NCBI GenBank assembly: GCA_021108035.1
Contig: JAIORQ010000050.1
Coordinates: 1-64,000, forward strand
Source: Bacteroidales bacterium
GTDB lineage: Bacteria > Bacteroidota > Bacteroidia > Bacteroidales > JAADGE01
Length of the DNA stretch: 64,000 nt
Reading direction: 5' to 3'
Each line of letters starts with the position of its first letter. Positions within the stretch are counted from its first letter, which is position 1. A program made the position numbers and the translations under genes. Under the pieces are notes generated by a model. It did not search any database. It saw nothing but the letters and a program-made list of their open reading frames with translations, and had not been told where the DNA came from. Of the stretch, positions 36,101-45,028 are shown piece by piece.

Positions 36101-37585
36101 TTGTTCACTCAAGAATCGAAATATAATAACTTATTAATAATAAGTATCGGACTGCTGTATATTTTTATAAATGCATTTTTTGTATATTATCATGGTCTCA
36201 TATACTTTGCATTTTTTCCGCTTATATTGATTGTAGGTATCATTACATTATTGGCTTATGATAAAATTTTCTATTTGGTTGCTTTTTTAACTCCTTTGTC
36301 ATTAAGTTTATCATATTTTAATCCTGAAATATCTTTTAATTTATCAATACTTACTGAACCACTGTTAATATTGCTTCTGCTTATATTAATATTCAAGTTC
36401 TTTTTGTATCATCAAAGTGAAGTTGCTGTAATTAAACATCCGGTAACAATTTCATTGTTATTTTTACTGTTTTGGACATTAATAACATCGGCAACCAGTA
36501 CAATGCCCGGTGTGTCATTTAAATTTTTAATCTCAAAATTATGGTTTATTATACCAATCTTTTTTTTCGGTATAATTCTTTTTAAAAAAATCTCAAATAT
36601 TAAAGTCTTTATTTGGGCTTATTCAATATCTTTACTGATAGTTGTAATTTACAGTACAATAAGGTTAGGTCAAACTTCATTCTTAGCTCGAAATGCTGCA
36701 CATTTTGTTGTTAAACCTTTTTATAATGATCATACTGTTTATGGTGCAATATTAGCTCTTTTTGCACCTGTTTTATGGGGTTTAACATTTAATGCAAATT
36801 ACAAGCCGCAAATAAAAATTATAGCCGGTTTTTTTGCTTCAATGTTTACTTTAGGAATAATATTATCATATTCCAGAGCATCTTGGTTAGGAATAATAGC
36901 AGCATCCGGTGTCTTTGTAATTATTAAACTGCGAATAAAAATCAGATATATTTTAACAATTATGCTGATTGGAATTGCATTTTTATCAGCATTTTGGTTT
37001 CAAATTATTGATAAATTGGAAAAAAACAATCAAGACTCCTCTTCAAATATCTCTCATCATATAAGCTCAATAACGAATATATCAACTGATGCCTCAAATG
37101 TTGAGAGACTTAACAGGTGGTATTGTGCAGTTGAAATGTTCAAAGAAAAACCTCTTGTCGGATGGGGTCCCGGAACATATCAGTTTCAGTATGCCCCTTT
37201 TCAGAAAAAAAGAATGAGAACTATTATCAGTACTAATTTCGGAAATGTCGGCAATGCACACAGTGAATATCTGGGGCCGCTTGCAGAACAAGGCATTTTA
37301 GGAAGTTTAGCTTTTATTTGGTTAACTGTAACTATTTTAATTACAGGATTCAGAATTCATAAATTTGCTGCTGATAAAAAAGTAAAATCATTAGCCTTAT
37401 CAATAACACTTGGGTTTATTACATACTTTATTCACGGGCTAATGAATAATTTTTTGGATTCTGACAAAATTGCAATCCCTTTCTTCGGGTTTGCGGCTGT
37501 TTTAGTTGCACTTGATGTTTTTCACAATTCAAAAAACATTCAAAAAAAACCGGTGAATAAAAATGCCGTGACAACAGCAATATAA
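36101..37585 (+). CDS. O-antigen polymerase/ligase (Wzy/WaaL family)
   Basis: This 494-residue polytopic inner-membrane protein has about 12 hydrophobic segments. The Wzy_C-type periplasmic region contains RLNRWYCAVEMF, PLVGWGPGTYQ and NAHSEYLGPLAEQGILG (about 335-400), where conserved His and Arg residues of the family fall. It acts after Wzz, either joining repeat units or transferring the finished glycan; the two roles cannot be separated by sequence. The start is probably the TTG at 36101, one base after the Wzz stop. No glycosyltransferase genes follow, so the rest of the pathway lies elsewhere. Confidence 0.85.
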   Translation: MFTQESKYNNLLIISIGLLYIFINAFFVYYHGLIYFAFFPLILIVGIITLLAYDKIFYLVAFLTPLSLSLSYFNPEISFNLSILTEPLLILLLLILIFKFFLYHQSEVAVIKHPVTISLLFLLFWTLITSATSTMPGVSFKFLISKLWFIIPIFFFGIILFKKISNIKVFIWAYSISLLIVVIYSTIRLGQTSFLARNAAHFVVKPFYNDHTVYGAILALFAPVLWGLTFNANYKPQIKIIAGFFASMFTLGIILSYSRASWLGIIAASGVFVIIKLRIKIRYILTIMLIGIAFLSAFWFQIIDKLEKNNQDSSSNISHHISSITNISTDASNVERLNRWYCAVEMFKEKPLVGWGPGTYQFQYAPFQKKRMRTIISTNFGNVGNAHSEYLGPLAEQGILGSLAFIWLTVTILITGFRIHKFAADKKVKSLALSITLGFITYFIHGLMNNFLDSDKIAIPFFGFAAVLVALDVFHNSKNIQKKPVNKNAVTTAI

Positions 37586-37624
37586 AACTACTGTCATGTC
37601 AAACCTAATTTGTCGCACCCAAAC

Positions 37625-37653
37625 CCGTCTGACTGCTTGGAGCGGTCGGACGG
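37625..37653. other. GC-rich hairpin
   Basis: CCGTCTGAC (37625-37633) pairs with GTCGGACGG (37645-37653) with one G-T wobble around an 11-base loop. No T-run follows. It lies between the polymerase/ligase gene and the small His-rich gene and may act as a transcript boundary. Confidence 0.5.
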
Positions 37654-37694
37654 ATTGCGATACTTTACGTCAGAATACACTTGACTTAACAATA

Positions 37695-38024
37695 ATGAAT
37701 AAAACTGTATCATACAGAAAACCCCTTTCAATATTCATGATGATTGTTTTTTTCAGCCCCTTGCTGGTAAAGGCAACGCATTTTCTGTATGTACACCATG
37801 AGCATCATCATATTTCTTTTTCGGACAAACCGGAAATTAACGGGAAACATAAAAAATGTCCGATTTGTGCTTACGAATTTGTCGAATTTATTGATAATGA
37901 AAATCCGCAAAATACCGGCAAACCTGAATTCTTTTCAGATTATTATACTTTTCAACGACAAAGTGCATGTATAATACTTTCTTTCCACTCATTTAACCCG
38001 CGAGGTCCGCCTGTTAATAATTAG
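37695..38024 (+). CDS. Small His/Cys-rich exported protein, probably metal-binding
   Basis: This is a protein of about 109 residues. The ATG at 37695 (MNKTVSYRKPLSIF) gives a signal-peptide or membrane-anchor start. An upstream in-frame ATG at 37596 would translate the hairpin region and is less likely. The mature part begins with YVHHEHHH and has a CPICAYEF motif, suggesting it binds a transition metal; the metal is not defined. A TonB-dependent receptor follows after about 355 bases, and short His-rich proteins next to such receptors often take part in metal uptake. That link is inference. Confidence 0.6.
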   Translation: MNKTVSYRKPLSIFMMIVFFSPLLVKATHFLYVHHEHHHISFSDKPEINGKHKKCPICAYEFVEFIDNENPQNTGKPEFFSDYYTFQRQSACIILSFHSFNPRGPPVNN

Positions 38025-38161
38025 ATTTGGCTCAAGTTTTTTAACGCTTTTTAGCGTTTTACACCGCTTAAAAGCTAATTATTTTTGTATTATCACAATT
38101 ATTCTAAACTAAAGCCTTAAATTTTTTAGCGACAACATTATTAATACTCATTAACAAGCCA

Positions 38162-38287
38162 TTCTGTTTAAAAAAGGTGCAAAGCAACTAATTCTGCAAA
38201 ACACCTAAAAATTTTCATGCTTATATTCTGTCAATTAAAAAAGTTGCTATGCACCTTTTCGGCAAAATTGCACCTTTTTAAACAGAA
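38162..38287. repeat. MITE-like inverted repeat upstream of the TonB receptor
   Basis: A 20-base left arm (38162-38181) pairs with a 19-base right arm (38269-38287), differing by one base in an A/T run. A second inverted copy of the inner half lies at 38242-38259 and matches 38172-38189 with one mismatch, so the left arm can pair with either partner. The 126 bases are non-coding and make up the centre of the 355-base gap before the receptor gene. It could be a small transposable element or a leader with alternative folds. Confidence 0.65.
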
Positions 38288-38379
38288 CTCTTAAAACAAA
38301 TTGCTGTAAAACCTATATTATATGGTTTTGTTGTGAGTGTTGTCGTATTATAAATAATTCTGTTAAAATACATTACAAA

Positions 38380-40611
38380 ATGAAATTAAAATATAAAATA
38401 TCAATAATACTTATTATTTTATTATCAATAATAAATCAACAGGGATTTACCCAAAATATTATTAAAGGAAAAGTAACAGATAAAACAACAAACGAGGCAA
38501 TGCCTTTTGCCGATGTTTATATTCCCGAACACAATAAAGGCACGTTAACAGATGAAAAAGGCGAATTTATATTGACTAATTTACCTAAAGGTGAATTTAA
38601 AATCCGGTTTTCATATGTGGGATATAAAACTGTTATCAAAACCGGTTTTGCCGAAAATAAGGAAACAATATTAAATATTGAAATGGAAACAGCTGTATTA
38701 CAAGCCGAAGAGGTTGTGATTTCCGGCGGGACATATTCAACACAACACGAAAATGCTGTTAAAATTGAACTGATAAAAAGCAAAGAAATTGCTTCTGCAG
38801 GCACACCTACTTTTATCGAAGCCCTTGCCGGTATGCCCGGCATAGATATGATTGCCAAAGGCACAGGTGTAGCTAAACCGGTTATCAGAGGTTTGTCCGG
38901 GACCAACATATTGATGCTCAACAATGGTGTAAAAATGGAAAACTTTCAATTTTCGGAAAACCATCCCTTTATCATTGATGAATTCGGCATTGACCGAATT
39001 GAAATAATAAAAGGTCCTGCTTCTTTACTATACGGCTCTGATGCCGTTGGTGGTGTTATCAATGTGATAAAGGAAAAACCGGCACCGACAGGGAAAATTC
39101 TCGGTGATTACAATATGCAATACCACTCAAACACACAAGGAGTTGTAAGCAATCTTGGTATAAAAGGAAGTTCCGAAAGTATTTTTTGGGGTTTACGAGG
39201 CGGGATAAAAAACCATACTGATTACAGAGACGGCAATGATGATTATATTCCCAATACCCGTTTTAATGAATACAGCTTTAAAGCCAATGTGGGTATAAAC
39301 AAATCATTCGGACTGTTCCGGTTGTATTATGATTACAATCAACCTAAACTTGGGATGTGCGTTGGGGATGCTGTTCCGTTAATAACCGAAAACGGAAGAG
39401 AAAACAAATTTTGGTATCAGGATTTGACAAATCATATTATTTCTGCCGGAAATACTTTATTCTTCAGAAAATATAAACTTGATTTAAACGCATCTTACCA
39501 AATGAACAACAGAAAATTACAAACTGATGAAAATATGCCGTTTTTTAAAATGGTGGATATGGATATGAATACATTTTCATATGAAGTAAAGACTTATCTG
39601 CCTTCAACAGTAAATTCGGAATATATCGTTGGATTACAGGGAGCTGACAAAACAAACAGAAACAATGAAGCTCCGAATCATATACTGCCCGATGCCGATG
39701 TGAATGATTTTTCAGTTTTTGGATTAGCTCAATATACTTTTTTTAAAAAGCTGAAAACCCAAGCCGGTATCAGATATGATACCCGTTCCGTATCAACAGA
39801 GGCAGAGACAAACAAAGTGGCTGTTAATACTGATTACGGAAATATGAGTGCTTCTTTGGGTTCAACATATAAAGTAAATAAAAATATTTTATTGCGTATA
39901 AATTTTGCTTCTGCTTACAGAACCCCTAACATTGCAGAATTAACGCAAAACGGTTTGCACGGGGCAAGATATGAACAAGGAAATCCCGATTTAAAATCAC
40001 AACGCAGTTACGAAGCCGATTTGAGCACCCATTTTCATTCAAAATATCTGATGGTTGATGTTTCCGGTTTTTATAACAGTATTTATGATTATATTTTTAT
40101 TGCCCCAACTGACGATACAATTACCGGCGGCGATAAAATTTATAGATACTCGCAAACCAATGCCGAAATTTACGGAGGTGAACTTGCTGTTGATGTATTA
40201 CCTTTTAAATGGCTGAACTTTAAAACAAGTTGTGCTTATTTGATCGGGAAACAAGATGACGGAAATTATTTGCCGTTTATTCCGCAAAATAAACTGCGTT
40301 TTGAAATAAAGTTTCAAAAACAAAAATTTTCTTTTTTGAATAATACCTTTTTTAAAATTGGCGGGCTTTATGCTGCAAAGCATAACAATCCTGCAATGTT
40401 TGAAACAGAAACCGACAACTATTTTATATTAAACGCAGGAACAGGGGCAGATATAAAATGTGCAAATCAGACAGTATCTTTGTCTGTTCAGGCTAATAAC
40501 TTGCTGAATGAAACCTATACAGACCATTTATCAACATTGAAGGGCATGGGCTGTTATAATATTGGCAGAAACATTAGTATAAACCTGAAAATCCCGTTTG
40601 GACTGAAATAA
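38380..40611 (+). CDS. TonB-dependent outer-membrane receptor
   Basis: This 743-residue receptor has a signal peptide (MKLKYKISIILIILLSIINQQGFTQ), a CarboxypepD_reg-like beta-sandwich (about 28-110, KGKVTDKTTNEAMPFADV), a plug domain (about 115-230, with RGLSGTNILMLNNGVKME and GPASLLYGSDAVGGVINV) and a 22-strand-type barrel ending in NISINLKIPFGLK. It imports a substrate across the outer membrane with energy from TonB. It is a stand-alone receptor and no SusD partner is present, so it is not a Sus-type glycan importer. The upstream His-rich protein suggests a metal or metal-chelate substrate. No specificity motif was recognised. Confidence 0.92.
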   Translation: MKLKYKISIILIILLSIINQQGFTQNIIKGKVTDKTTNEAMPFADVYIPEHNKGTLTDEKGEFILTNLPKGEFKIRFSYVGYKTVIKTGFAENKETILNIEMETAVLQAEEVVISGGTYSTQHENAVKIELIKSKEIASAGTPTFIEALAGMPGIDMIAKGTGVAKPVIRGLSGTNILMLNNGVKMENFQFSENHPFIIDEFGIDRIEIIKGPASLLYGSDAVGGVINVIKEKPAPTGKILGDYNMQYHSNTQGVVSNLGIKGSSESIFWGLRGGIKNHTDYRDGNDDYIPNTRFNEYSFKANVGINKSFGLFRLYYDYNQPKLGMCVGDAVPLITENGRENKFWYQDLTNHIISAGNTLFFRKYKLDLNASYQMNNRKLQTDENMPFFKMVDMDMNTFSYEVKTYLPSTVNSEYIVGLQGADKTNRNNEAPNHILPDADVNDFSVFGLAQYTFFKKLKTQAGIRYDTRSVSTEAETNKVAVNTDYGNMSASLGSTYKVNKNILLRINFASAYRTPNIAELTQNGLHGARYEQGNPDLKSQRSYEADLSTHFHSKYLMVDVSGFYNSIYDYIFIAPTDDTITGGDKIYRYSQTNAEIYGGELAVDVLPFKWLNFKTSCAYLIGKQDDGNYLPFIPQNKLRFEIKFQKQKFSFLNNTFFKIGGLYAAKHNNPAMFETETDNYFILNAGTGADIKCANQTVSLSVQANNLLNETYTDHLSTLKGMGCYNIGRNISINLKIPFGLK

Positions 40612-40645
40612 ATCTCAATTATTAAGATGCCTTATGAGCAATTAT

Positions 40646-40707
40646 ACCCGTACGGACGGAGTGTGTGAAATCTCTGTTATTTAAAATTTACTTTCGTTCC
40701 ACTTTTA
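40646..40707. repeat. 62-bp dispersed repeat, copy 1
   Basis: This 62-base stretch downstream of the TonB receptor matches 40992-41053 in the same orientation at about 50 of 62 positions without gaps. It starts with ACCCGTACGGACGG and ends with CCACTTTTA. The gap between the receptor and the U32 peptidase gene contains both copies. Confidence 0.6.
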
Positions 40708-40976
40708 TTATTATATTGACTTTAAGCATTTTACTGAATAACGAATATTGATTAACGAATGATGATTTTTGAAGTATTTAATACGAAAATTACATTTTTT
40801 TTTGAAATTAAAAATTTATTTAACAAGTAATTTACGGATAATCAAACATATACGATATATGTATGAATATAGAAATACTTTTTAAATCAAAAATCGTTAA
40901 TCCTTGTTCTTAAATCAAATAGCTAATTATCAACATTTAACAATAAATTGAACGAAATAAAAAATTTAACAATCGT

Positions 40977-41053
40977 GATTTCAGTCACCCCACCCGTATA
41001 GACGGGATGACTGAAATCAATATTATTTAAAGTTTAATTTCGTTTCACTTTTA
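40977..41053. repeat. 62-bp dispersed repeat copy 2 with a 15-bp hairpin
   Basis: Copy 2 (40992-41053) aligns without gaps to copy 1. It is preceded by GATTTCAGTCACCCC (40977-40991), which pairs with GGGATGACTGAAATC (41004-41018) with one mismatch, making a strong hairpin. The stem may serve as terminator or REP-like element between the convergent receptor and U32 peptidase genes. The 250 bases between the copies are very AT-rich, and nothing else was recognised there. Confidence 0.6.
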
Positions 41054-41094
41054 ATTATTTAGCTTGTGAAGATTTGTGTCAACTTAATGTGTCG

Positions 41095-42339
41095 TTATGC
41101 ATCAACGATCTTATAAAGTTTATCTGCACGACGAACTTTTTCATCAACAGGCATGGAAATGCTTTGTCCTTTATAAACTTCATTAATCGGTTTTTCTTCA
41201 AAACGAAGTTCTTTTACGCTTGTTTGAATAACTCCGGTTGTCGGTCCGGTTATCAAAATTTCGTCACCAACCTGCAAACTTCCGGATTGAATAAGAAATT
41301 CCGCTACACCAATTTTTGAAAAATAATTGGTTCCTTTCCCGATGTATATTTTTTGTTTAGTGGCTTTAGATCCATATTTTTTACTCCATTCGCCAATTTT
41401 TCTGCCGAGATAATATCCGTCCCAAAATCCTCTGTTAAATACAGTTGATAATCGATCTTCCCAAGATTTGATCTTTTCGCTTGTATAAGTCCCTTCATAA
41501 ACAGAATCAACTGCTTCTTTATAGCACTCACTGACAATTTTTACATATTCTGCCGGTCTTGCACGTCCTTCAATTTTCAATACTTTAACACCTGCATCCA
41601 ATATCTTATCCAAAAAATTAATACTTAAAAGATCTTTTGGTGACATGATGTATTCATTATCAATCTCTAATTCGTAACCGGTTTCTTTTTCTGTAACGAT
41701 ATATGCTTTTCTGCATGTTTGAAGACATGCACCTCTGTTTGCTGAAGAATTTTGTTCATGTAAACTTAAATAACATTTTCCTGAAACAGCCATGCATAAA
41801 GCTCCGTGTACAAATATCTCAATTTGAATTAACTTACCGGAAGGACCTTTAATTTGCTCTTTATCAATTGCTTCGGCAATATGTTTTACCTGCTTTAAAC
41901 TAAGCTCTCTTGCAAGTACCACCACATCGGCAAAGTGAGCATAAAATTTTAAAGTCTCAATATTACTCACATTCATCTGGGTTGAAATGTGAACTTCAAT
42001 ACCAATTGTTTTTGCATAATTCATAACCGCCTGATCTGATGCAATAATTGCAGTGATACCGCTTTCTTTTGCAGTATCAAGGATTTGCTTCATTAAGTTC
42101 ACATCATGATCATATATAATGGTATTAACGGTAAGATAACTTCTGATTTTATTTTCATTGCAGATCTTAACAATTTTTTTCAGATCTTCAGTAGTGAAGT
42201 TATTACTCGACTTTGCCCGCATATTCAGCTGTTCAATCCCGAAATATACGGAATCTGCACCACCCTGTATGGCTGCACGAAGTGATTCAAATGAACCGAC
42301 CGGAGCCATAATCTCTATCTCATTTCTTGAATATTTCAT
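41095..42339 (-). CDS. Peptidase U32-family protein
   Basis: This is a 414-residue protein of the U32 family, whose members include collagenase-like proteins and prephenate-dependent tRNA/rRNA hydroxylation enzymes (TrhP/RlhA). The U32 signature is present as EIFVHGALCMAVSGKCYLS (about residues 168-186), together with the N-terminal IMAPVGSFESLRAAIQGGAD and a second Cys-rich segment NRGACLQTCRKAY. These cysteines could bind an iron-sulfur cluster, as in the RNA-modifying members. A C-terminal beta-barrel (VGDEILITGPTTGVIQ) completes the protein. Intracellular RNA modification is the likelier role than secreted collagenase because there is no signal peptide. Confidence 0.88.
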   Translation of the reverse strand: MKYSRNEIEIMAPVGSFESLRAAIQGGADSVYFGIEQLNMRAKSSNNFTTEDLKKIVKICNENKIRSYLTVNTIIYDHDVNLMKQILDTAKESGITAIIASDQAVMNYAKTIGIEVHISTQMNVSNIETLKFYAHFADVVVLARELSLKQVKHIAEAIDKEQIKGPSGKLIQIEIFVHGALCMAVSGKCYLSLHEQNSSANRGACLQTCRKAYIVTEKETGYELEIDNEYIMSPKDLLSINFLDKILDAGVKVLKIEGRARPAEYVKIVSECYKEAVDSVYEGTYTSEKIKSWEDRLSTVFNRGFWDGYYLGRKIGEWSKKYGSKATKQKIYIGKGTNYFSKIGVAEFLIQSGSLQVGDEILITGPTTGVIQTSVKELRFEEKPINEVYKGQSISMPVDEKVRRADKLYKIVDA

Positions 42340-42479
42340 ATAATAATTGTGACTGTATCAATAATTACAAATCAAGCAATAATAATTATTTCAACAAAAA
42401 AATAATTTGGTATTAATTAATGTTTTTTTAATTTTGTTAGAGATAAGTAATTATTATCCATAGGTATCTGTGAATAATT

Positions 42480-42498
42480 TAAGATAACAATTATCTTA
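42480..42498. promoter_or_regulatory. Perfect palindrome upstream of the trypsin-like protease gene
   Basis: TAAGATAA (42480-42487) and TTATCTTA (42491-42498) form a perfect inverted repeat with a 3-base spacer, about 40 bases before the start codon. The right arm lies where a -7 element (TATCTTAG, a weak match) would be, so it may be an operator. The same half-sites flank the tyrS promoter. Confidence 0.4.
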
Positions 42499-42539
42499 GC
42501 TTATTTAGATTCATTTTTTTATTATTAATCAAATTTAAC

Positions 42540-43916
42540 ATGAGATTATATACATTAATTTTTTTAAATTCCTTATTCATAATTAATATTACTTTTGCTC
42601 AAAGTGTTAAGGTATATTCAAATACCGGAACATTAGTTAAAAATGCAATTGAAATATCACAAGGCGTTAAGTTAAAAAATGATAATTCGGCAGAGTTCAT
42701 TTTTGCTTATAAAAAAGATTATATTACCAAAGGAGTGCCATTTAATACAATATTTAAAGAAAACAGCACTGAATTCAAGATTAATCTAACACCTATTGTA
42801 CCTCTTGTACAAGGTTTTGACTCAAAAATAATTGCTTTTGCAAAAATTGTTGACAAAACAGGGAAAATACCAAAGTCAAGAATTGATCCATATTATGGTT
42901 ATATTCAAGGTGTAAATCTTGACGATGTTGAATTAATTAATACTGTCAATACATACATTAGTGAGTGGGGATATAATTCAATAGGAGGGGATAGTGATAT
43001 ATTTAAAGAAAAACAAAAAGAACCTGAACTTATTATTGCCGGAGAAATAATTAATATAGAAAAAGTAACTAAAAAAACACCCGGGTTTATGATAAGTGTT
43101 ATTGTAAAGTGGTCTGTTTATAATATAGAAAAAGAAAAAGTAATATATGAACTTACTACTGCCGGTTATTCCAATACTTATATAGCACATAAATATAAAG
43201 ATGAATTAATTTTGAGCTTTAAAGATGCAATCGTTGGATTACTGGCAGATGACGGTTTTGTTAAATATGCAAATAAAGAAAAAAAGATATCTGTTGATGA
43301 CAACTCTTCCGTTGAGTTTTTGGTTTTATCAAAAGTGCCGAAAAGTAGTGTCACAGACAATACTGAAATAATAAAAAATTCAATAAAATCAGTAGTAACT
43401 GTAAAAACAGAATTCGGACACGGCAGCGGATTTATAATTAGCAAAGATGGTTACGCTATTACTAATAGTCATGTAGTTGAAGACGCAGATAATATTGAGG
43501 TTATATTTAACAACGGTCTTATTTTACCTGCCGAAGTTATTACTAATGATAAAAACAGGGATGTAATATTGTTAAAAATAGTAGGAGGGGGATATCATCC
43601 ATTGCCTATGAACACAAACGGTAACGATGTTGAAATCGGTTCTGAAGTGATTGCTATCGGGACCCCCAAAAATATTGAATTAGGTCAAACTGTTTCCAAA
43701 GGCATTTTGAGCGGATACAGAAACTTAGAAGATAAAAACTATATTCAAACAGATGTAAGTATTAATTTGGGAAGTAGTGGTGGCCCGTTATTGAATGCTG
43801 AAGGCGAAGTGATAGGAATTATAGTGGCAAAAATTGTTGGGAACGATGTAGAGGGCTTAGGATTTGCAATACCTATTGATGAAGCTGTCAAAGGATTGAA
43901 CATTAAGTTTGAATAG
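42540..43916 (+). CDS. Exported trypsin-like (S1C) serine protease
   Basis: This 458-residue protein has a signal peptide (MRLYTLIFLNSLFIINITFAQ). An N-terminal domain of about 250 residues was not recognised (beta-rich, with LTPIVPLVQGF and GEIINIEKV). It is followed by a trypsin-like domain (about 275-458). The triad is visible: His in AITNSHVVEDADN (about 310), Asp in KNRDVILLKI (about 341) and Ser in NLGSSGGPLLNAEG (about 412). This is the Deg/HtrA-type fold, but no PDZ domain follows. It is likely a periplasmic or envelope protease. The gene stands alone with its own promoter region. Confidence 0.88.
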   Translation: MRLYTLIFLNSLFIINITFAQSVKVYSNTGTLVKNAIEISQGVKLKNDNSAEFIFAYKKDYITKGVPFNTIFKENSTEFKINLTPIVPLVQGFDSKIIAFAKIVDKTGKIPKSRIDPYYGYIQGVNLDDVELINTVNTYISEWGYNSIGGDSDIFKEKQKEPELIIAGEIINIEKVTKKTPGFMISVIVKWSVYNIEKEKVIYELTTAGYSNTYIAHKYKDELILSFKDAIVGLLADDGFVKYANKEKKISVDDNSSVEFLVLSKVPKSSVTDNTEIIKNSIKSVVTVKTEFGHGSGFIISKDGYAITNSHVVEDADNIEVIFNNGLILPAEVITNDKNRDVILLKIVGGGYHPLPMNTNGNDVEIGSEVIAIGTPKNIELGQTVSKGILSGYRNLEDKNYIQTDVSINLGSSGGPLLNAEGEVIGIIVAKIVGNDVEGLGFAIPIDEAVKGLNIKFE

Positions 43917-43978
43917 TAACTTTTTATATTCAGTACATTATACTTTTATTACAAAGCAACAAAATTACAAATCACTTT

Positions 43979-44992
43979 TTACCGAAATTGCTTCAAAAAC
44001 CTCAAATCATTCTCAAAGAACAGTCGCAGATCTTTAATTCCGTATTTCAGCATAGCTATACGTTCAATACCCATTCCAAAAGCAAAACCGGTATATTTTA
44101 TACTATCAATATCATTAACTTCCAAAACATTAGGATCGACCATACCGCAACCCAATATCTCAAGCCAACCGGTGTATTTACAAACATTACAACCTTTACC
44201 GTTGCATAAGGAACATGAAACATCTACCTCTGCCGAAGGTTCTGTAAACGGGAAATATGACGGACGCAATCTGATCTTTGTTTCCTGACCGAAGAATTCT
44301 TTTGCAAAATATTCCAAAGTTTGCTTTAAATCTGCAAATGAAACATTTTCGTCAATATATAAACCTTCAATCTGGTGGAATATGCAATGTGCTCTGGCAG
44401 AAATTACTTCGTTTCTGAAAACCCTTCCGGGAGAAATTGTTCTTATCGGAGGATTTTGATTTTCCATTATTCGCACTTGGACAGATGATGTATGCGTTCG
44501 CAATAAAACATCAGGATTTTTTTCAATAAAAAAAGTATCTTGCATATCTCTTGCAGGATGCTCCGGAGGAAAATTAAGTGCAGAAAATACATGCAAATCA
44601 TCTTCAATTTCAGGGCCTTCTGATATTGTGAATCCAAGGCGAGTAAAAATCTCAATAATCTCATTTCTTACAATTGATATAGGATGTCTTGAACCTTGAG
44701 TAAATGAATCACCCGGCAATGTCATATCCAATTCAATATTAACTGTATCTTCAGATTTCAGACTTAATTTTAAAGCATTTACTTTGTCTGTAACCTTATC
44801 TTTAAGTTCATTTAATACTTGCCCGAATTCTTTTTTTTGATCGTTCGGAACATTTTTAAATTCCTTAAAAAGATCAGTAATTAAACCTTCTTTTTTGGAT
44901 AAATATTTTATTCTGAATTGTTCAATTTCTTCAGCGATATTTGAAGTAAATTGATTAACATCTTCTAATAAACTTTTTGCTCTTTCTAACAT
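43979..44992 (-). CDS. pheS: Phenylalanyl-tRNA synthetase alpha subunit
   Basis: This catalytic alpha subunit of the (alpha-beta)2 class II enzyme charges tRNA-Phe. The 337-residue length is normal. An N-terminal coiled coil (about 1-85) is followed by the class II core: motif 1 RHPISIVRNEIIEIF with GFTISEGPEIEDD, motif 2 GRVFRNEVISARAHCIFHQIEG (quoted in part), the Cys pairs CSLCNGKGCNVCKYTGW (about 262-278), and motif 3 GFAFGMGIERIAMLKYG. The beta subunit gene is not adjacent, which is common in Bacteroidota. A cyclophilin lipoprotein gene lies just upstream on the same strand. Confidence 0.95.
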   Translation of the reverse strand: MLERAKSLLEDVNQFTSNIAEEIEQFRIKYLSKKEGLITDLFKEFKNVPNDQKKEFGQVLNELKDKVTDKVNALKLSLKSEDTVNIELDMTLPGDSFTQGSRHPISIVRNEIIEIFTRLGFTISEGPEIEDDLHVFSALNFPPEHPARDMQDTFFIEKNPDVLLRTHTSSVQVRIMENQNPPIRTISPGRVFRNEVISARAHCIFHQIEGLYIDENVSFADLKQTLEYFAKEFFGQETKIRLRPSYFPFTEPSAEVDVSCSLCNGKGCNVCKYTGWLEILGCGMVDPNVLEVNDIDSIKYTGFAFGMGIERIAMLKYGIKDLRLFFENDLRFLKQFR

Positions 44993-45028
44993 TGTAATAC
45001 TATCTAATTTCTAACTTCTAATTTCATT

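Noticed and set aside
37596-37694. Longer start for the His-rich protein
   Set aside because: The extra 33 residues would come from a hairpin region and would place the hydrophobic signal far from the N-terminus.
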